Below, in pieces: positions 59,400 to 64,000 of a stretch of 64,000 nt of DNA (position 1 is its first letter; the number at the start of each line of letters is the position of its first letter). The position numbers and the translations under genes are program-made. This DNA comes from Aquila chrysaetos chrysaetos (Eukaryota; Chordata; Aves; Accipitriformes; Accipitridae): the NCBI RefSeq assembly GCF_900496995.4, contig NC_044004.1:85392623-85456622 (forward strand). Reading direction: 5' to 3'. The notes under the pieces are model-generated. The model made no database searches. It saw only the letters and a program-made list of their open reading frames with translations, and had not been told where the DNA came from.

Positions 59400-59938
59400 C
59401 GTTAAGTCTGAAACGTAGCCGTAGAAACTTTAGGAACTGCGTTATGTGTGACTATCGGAACCTTAATATTGTTAAAGTTGGAAATAGCGAACCCTAGAAC
59501 CCTCCCCAGGAAGTTACTGGTTTTCCTATGTTCTGTTTCAAGAAACTAAGGAAACCGTCATGGACACCAGTTTGCTGCTTGGAGACCCCCTTACCCTTCC
59601 CATCTCGATTTGAGTATCGAAGATTCCAGTCAGTAGAGCTAAGTGTAACTGACCAATGATTGTTTTTGAATAAGAAGATTGATAAGGTTACGTAATCGAA
59701 GGACCAGTCCTTATAAAGGTTAAATTTAAGAACGAGCACAGTATGCATTTTTATGGAAAGAGCTTATGTAACAATGAGCTGACAGGAAAAGTCTGTAAAA
59801 ACTGATGGATTTTGATACTAGGCGGGACACGCCTCTGGAGGAGCGATCCCCCGTGTCCCCAGCGCTGCGATAAACGAAGTGCCCGCTTCTTAACTTCACG
59901 TTGGCGTTAAGGAGTTTTATTCCGGATTTCGGTAACGG
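59400..59938 (+). repeat. Candidate 5' LTR of the class-I element (start uncertain)
   Basis: Sequence before the primer binding site includes CCCAGCGCTGCGATAAACGA, a typical R/U5-like stretch with a polyadenylation-like ATAAA, and ends near GGTAACG where a CA end is expected. The left end is not marked by a clear TG with duplication, so the boundary is approximate. Confidence 0.5.
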
Positions 59939-59941
59939 TTT

Positions 59942-59959
59942 TGGCGACCCGGATGGGAC
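59942..59959 (+). other. Candidate primer binding site of the class-I element
   Basis: TGGCGACCCGGATGGGAC begins with the TGG expected opposite a tRNA CCA end, a few bases after the putative LTR end. I cannot assign the tRNA confidently. Confidence 0.55.
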
Positions 59960-60308
59960 CTTGCGAGTGAGACTGGACGAGATCGAGTGTTGATCGAACT
60001 CCGGCCGGCACCGAGGTATTCTCGGGGAGAACCGTCACCCTCGACTCGCAAAGCTCCTCGCAGCGTTCCCTGGAAAAAAGGTGAGGCGCTGCTTCTTTGC
60101 AGTTTGTTTGGAAAGCCTGCCCCTGAGGCGCGGCGAAAGCTTCGCAGGGTTGGGGGCTCGGAGGGTACCCGTTTGCACTGGAAGCCTAGGCGTCCGCCCG
60201 TAAGTCATAAGCGAAAGTTATTGCTGGGTTGGACTTTGTGTATTGTTTGGGACAACTGTCATTTGCATTTGTTTGGTATTATTTGGTATTTGAACGTATA
60301 TAAGTATC

Positions 60309-60518
60309 ATGGCATTAGCAAAGTTGTTTAAGAATGAGAGCGCAGGAAATATAACTGCTGATGAAAAGGTACCAAAAACGTCACCGTTGGGATGTTTATT
60401 GGCACGCTGGGGTGAATTGCGGGAAAAATGGGAAACAGACAGACCTTTGAGTTATAATGCTATATCGCAATTACTGTTGTTTTGTAGGAGAGAGAGTAAA
60501 TGGAATGAAGTGCCATAG
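60309..60518 (+). pseudogene. gag N-terminal remnant, 69 codons
   Basis: An ATG opens a frame of a matrix-like N-terminus (TSPLGCLLARWGELRE). It stops at 60,518, and protease-like sequence starts only about 60 bp later. Most of gag (the rest of matrix, capsid and nucleocapsid) is therefore deleted. Confidence 0.7.
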
Positions 60519-60578
60519 GTCGATTTGTTCTTTTTAAGTGAACGTATCTGACGGGGACCGGAGGGGAGCCTCCCAGCA

Positions 60579-60850
60579 GAACCTCTGGTTACAGCTAAAC
60601 TGGGAGAACAGAAAATTGAATTTGAATTGACACTAGAGTCACCTTTTCGGTTTTAGATACCTTAGAGGGAGAGTTGAGTTTTGAAGAAATGGGTGGTGTT
60701 GGTGCAACAAGTGAACGGGAAACTAGACCCTTCTTTAAATCTTGAACAATGAAATTAGGAAAGCAACGGGTCACTCGGCAGTTTTTGTACGTGCCAAATT
60801 CTCCTAAGCTCCTGTTAAGGAGAGATCTATTGGAGAACTTAAGAGGCAGA
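60579..60850 (+). pseudogene. Protease remnant with lost active site
   Basis: Recognisable as retroviral protease by the EPLVTAKLGEQKIEFEL start and by FLYVPNSPKLLLRRDLL in another frame. Where the catalytic Asp-Thr-Gly is expected after FEL, the frame reads TLES and soon meets a stop. Frameshifts split the rest. Confidence 0.7.
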
Positions 60851-60969
60851 AATTAAATTAAAAAATGGAGAGGTTAAAATTTTAATTCCAGAAACTAAGC
60901 GTATCGAAGCAGTGGCTTTGTTGTTACAGGATGGTTACCGAAAGCCGAAGATTATACCGGTCAAAGTAT

Positions 60970-61784
60970 AACGCTGTAATTCCAATCGTCTGGCCTGGGA
61001 AGTTCCCGGTAAGTCCAAAAAGCAGAACCTGTGAGAATTGATTTAAAGCCAGGATCGAATCCGGTAAGAATTCAACAATACCCCCTAAAACCGGAAAGTC
61101 GGAAAGGGTTAGTATTGATAAGACAAAAATTTTTTAAGATGTAAATTGTTAATAGAACGTGAATCCAAATATAACACCCCGACCTTGCCTGTTAAAAGGC
61201 TAACGAAAAAGATTATAGATTAGTTCCTCAGAGCAATAAATCAAATAGTACAAGGTATTCATCCGGTAGTAGCAAATCCTTATACTTTGTTAACAACCCT
61301 GACAGAGAAACGAGAACGGTTCACAGCGTTAGGCTGAAAAGATGCCTTTTTCTGTATTCCCTTGGATCCCAATAGTCAAGAGCTTTTTGCTTTTGAATGG
61401 GAAAAGCCTGAGACTGGGAGAAAAACACACTATACGTGGACAGTCTTGCCTCAAGGCTTTAAGAATAGTCTTACCATTTTTGGAAATCCATTGGCACGAG
61501 AATGAGAGATTTGGAAGAAAGAAAATAATCAAGAAATCTTGTTGAAATATAGGGGTGGTCTGTTAATTGTAGCTGAGGTGGAAGAACAATGCACCAAGGT
61601 AACTATTAACTTTTTGAACTTGTTGGGAATCGGTGGATATCGAGTGTCAAAAGAAAAAAGCCGAAGAACCCAGAAAGAAGACACTTATTTGAGTTTTAAA
61701 GTCCTAAAAGGACAGAGACAATTAGGAGCTGAGAGAAAAGAGGCAATTTGTCGTCTCCCCGAACCTAAGACCAAAAAAAATTAA
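60970..61784 (+). pseudogene. Reverse transcriptase remnant, catalytic Asp pair lost
   Basis: Fragments of RT finger and palm are scattered over three frames with stops. In the last fragment (from 61,539) the position of the catalytic Y-x-D-D box reads YRGG, just before LLIVAEVEEQC. The enzyme could not polymerise DNA. Confidence 0.8.
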
Positions 61785-61884
61785 TGACGAGCCTTTCCGG
61801 GAACGGTTGAGTGGTGTCACCTGTAGATTATCAATTGCGGCTTGCTGGTCCGACCTTTATACGAGCAGCTGAAAACCTCAGGCA

Positions 61885-62998
61885 ATGGATTGGACTGATG
61901 CCGAGAAAGCCACTTTCAAAGAATCGAAACGGGCTGTAACGGGGGTGCCAGCCCTAGGCCTGCCAGATCTCACAAAGACATTTGAACTTTTTACTCGTGA
62001 AAGAAGAGGTATAGCTCTGGGTATCCCGGCCCAATATTTGGGGCCAAGTGGGCGAGCTGTGGCCTACTTCTCGAAGCGATGAGATCACGTGAGTCTGGGA
62101 TGCTCTGGTCGTCTGAGAGCCGTCGCTGCAACTGTGCGACTGATCCAGGAAGCTCGTAAGTTCACCTGAGGACAAAGGATTACTGTGTGTTTCCCATATG
62201 ATAGCTGTTGTGCTAAAACAGAAAGGGGGGCCTTGGTTATCCCCTAGCAGAATGCTGAAATACCAAGTGGTGTTGCCGGAACAAGATGACGTTTACTTAA
62301 AAACTCGTACCACCGTTAACCCTGTTGCGTTTTCAACAACCGATCGAGTTAAAGGAGAACTGGAACGCGACCGCTTGCAGACAATCGAAAGAGTTTACTC
62401 CTGCCGACCGGATCTCTGAGATGCGCCGCTAGAAGTAACAGATTGGGAACTATATACCGACGGAAGCGGTTTCATCTGTGAAGGAAAACGTTTATCGAGA
62501 TAGACAATAACTACCGAGGAGGTAATTGCGTTCCGAACTTTGCCTTCGATGATATCTGCCCAAAAGGCTGAATTGATAGCTCTCACTCGAGCTCTGGAAC
62601 TAAGTCAAGGAAAGCGAGTCAACGTTTGGACAGACTCAAAGGATGCTTTCGGAGTAGTACGTGCACACGGAGCGATACGGAGAGAAAGAGGACTGTTACC
62701 TGCACAAGGAGCCGCCATTCAGCATGCAGAGCAGATACTGAAATTGTTAGAAACCGTTCAAAAACCAGCAGCAGTCACGATAATGCGCTGTAAAGCACAT
62801 CAGTTGGGTAAGACTGTTCCTAACGCAGGTAACCGACTGGCCGATAAAGCTGCTCAAGAGGCTGCAGAAGAAGGCACCCTAGCACTAGTTCCAGAGAAAA
62901 GTATAAAATTGCCTAAAGAAACTCGAAATTATAACGAAAAAGATGAGGAATTAATTGTTAGATTGCAGGCTAACAAAATGAAACAGGACAGGCTGTAA
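61885..62998 (+). pseudogene. RT connection and RNase H remnant
   Basis: The connection domain (TFELFTRERRGIALGI, VAYFSKR) is followed by a diverged, stop-interrupted stretch. RNase H then shows YTDGSG at about 62,453, QKAELIAL, and VWTDSKDAFGVV in an open frame at 62,540-62,998, the longest intact piece of this element. The family's catalytic Asp, Glu and Asp positions are still recognisable, but stop codons separate them. Confidence 0.8.
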
Positions 62999-63960
62999 CA
63001 CCGACAGGTCAAATAATAGTCCCGCCCACAATAATAAGAGAAATTGCCCGAGCTGAACATAACAAAGTATATTGGGGAACAGAAGGTAAAACATGACAAA
63101 GATTGTTTAAACGATTATAAGCGGATGTGAAATTTACGTATAAAACGATCCCCAAATCAGTAATAAGATTATCTTTGGCATTATTAAATAAGGAAATTTT
63201 TTAGGGGAATATTAGCAAATCGATTTTATAGAATTGCCTCGAAAAGAAGGATATAGCCTAGTTTTAGTTGATATCTTCACTGGGTGGCCCGAGGCTTTCC
63301 CTTGTCGCACCAACAAAGCGAGAGAAGTAGTCAAAGTCTTGCTCAAAGAGGTAACACCAAAATATGGGGTGCCCGTAAGAATGTCATCTGACAATGGCCC
63401 TCATTTTATAGCAAAGATTATGAGACAAGTTGAGCAAAGTATTATCTAGAGATTGAGACTATCACACCCCATATAGACCACAAGCAAGCGGGGGGGGGGG
63501 GGGGGGGGGGGAGAATGAATGAACTATACCCTTAAGCGACAGGTGAGTTAAATTTGTCAGGAAACCTCACTCACATGGGTTAAAGCCTTACCGATGGCTC
63601 TATTAAGAATCAGAGTATAGCCAGAAGAGAAAGAAAATTTAAAGTCATTATGCAATGTTATATGAAAGACCGTATCAAGAGTCCTATGTTCTGAGTACCT
63701 TGAGTGCCTTTGGAGATATGTTTTTTAAAAGGTGTTATGATTTCTTTAAGCAATTCTTTCAAGAACTTTGTCGGTATGTCTCCGCAGCTGGACCCTTAGA
63801 ATTGGACGTAGCAGCGCATCCCTTCCGACCCGGAGATTGAATATATATAAAATCGCTGAGAAGCGGCAAGGACCGTATCGAGTCGTTTTAACAACACTTA
63901 TAGCAGGAAAGGTCTGGGAGAAGAACCTTGGCTTCATTATTCAAGAATAAAGAAAGCACC
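62999..63960 (+). pseudogene. Integrase remnant with G22 run at the catalytic Glu region
   Basis: The His-His part of the zinc finger survives near 63,057 (RAEHNKVYWGTEGK). The core (VDIFTGWPEAFPCRTNKARE and SSDNGPHF) lies in one frame at 63,234-63,449. Around the third catalytic residue the sequence is replaced by a G22 run at 63,490-63,511. A C-terminal GPYRVVLTT segment survives near 63,870. Several stops and shifts break the frame. Confidence 0.8.
63490..63511. repeat. Poly(G) run, G22
   Basis: Twenty-two consecutive Gs inside the integrase remnant. The exact length may be a sequencing estimate. Confidence 0.9.
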
Positions 63961-64000
63961 AACAGGAAAATTGGAAGTCTACAAGACCTGGGCCTGGGCC

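Larger units (their letters stand above)
59400..64000 (+). mobile_element. Degenerate class-I (gammaretrovirus-like) endogenous retrovirus, continues past window
   Basis: The layout is candidate 5' LTR (about 59,400-59,938), primer binding site at 59,942, gag start at 60,309, and remnants of protease, reverse transcriptase, RNase H and integrase to 63,950. Residues such as WTDSKDAFGVV and SSDNGPHF are gammaretrovirus-like. The coding sequence is broken by many stops and frameshifts, most of gag is missing, and key catalytic motifs are lost. No env or 3' LTR lies within the window. Confidence 0.88.

Noticed and set aside
1-64000. CRISPR arrays, bacterial operons, tRNA or rRNA genes
   Set aside because: The window is vertebrate nuclear DNA. 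No direct-repeat/spacer array, ribosomal segment or tRNA cloverleaf was recognised.

Overview
The window is eukaryotic and almost certainly from a bird genome. The evidence is a split vertebrate gene (BMP3) with an avian-looking protein sequence, plus several copies of the avian LTR type whose ends read TGTCCTGG...GCTGGGATAG and ...ACCACGACA, with 5-bp target duplications. I cannot name the species.

Left half (1-29,000): one gene, BMP3, on the + strand. It has a CpG-rich promoter and 5' UTR (about 3,780-4,484) and three coding exons (4,485-4,857; 16,362-17,272; 24,080-24,271). The splice sites fit and the reading frame closes to a 491-residue TGF-beta-superfamily preproprotein. Both introns (11.5 kb and 6.8 kb) look non-coding. 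The AT-rich stretch to about 28.9 kb is probably a long 3' UTR. Nothing upstream of 3.8 kb is recognisable as a gene.

Right half (29,000-64,000): mostly retroelements, with two GC-rich islands. A solo LTR lies at 30,196-30,759 (TSD GCCGG). A nearly complete env-less provirus lies at 44,901-51,830 (TSD CCTAG). It has a Lys-type primer binding site, a gag, and a protease-RT-RNase H-integrase frame, and its two LTRs differ by only four substitutions and one 3-bp indel. A second, antisense solo LTR (48,317-48,895, TSD TACAG) is nested in its pol gene. LTR fragments lie at about 53.15-53.35 kb and 54.02-54.20 kb. A much older class-I (gammaretrovirus-like) element occupies about 59.4 kb to the window end. 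Its gag is mostly deleted and its catalytic motifs are destroyed.

CpG islands at about 37.4-38.1 kb and 55.2-57.3 kb suggest promoters of unidentified genes. Good splice signals frame short open segments at 42,350-42,428, 52,819-52,901 and 57,107-57,222, but I recognise none of the encoded peptides. The most unusual structure is an imperfect tandem array of about 80-bp units at 55,290-56,130. Its units carry GCGCATGCGC (NRF1-like) palindromes, and some carry a GTTGCCTGGCAAC (RFX X-box-like) palindrome or a CTCF-like GCCGCCTTGTGGCC.
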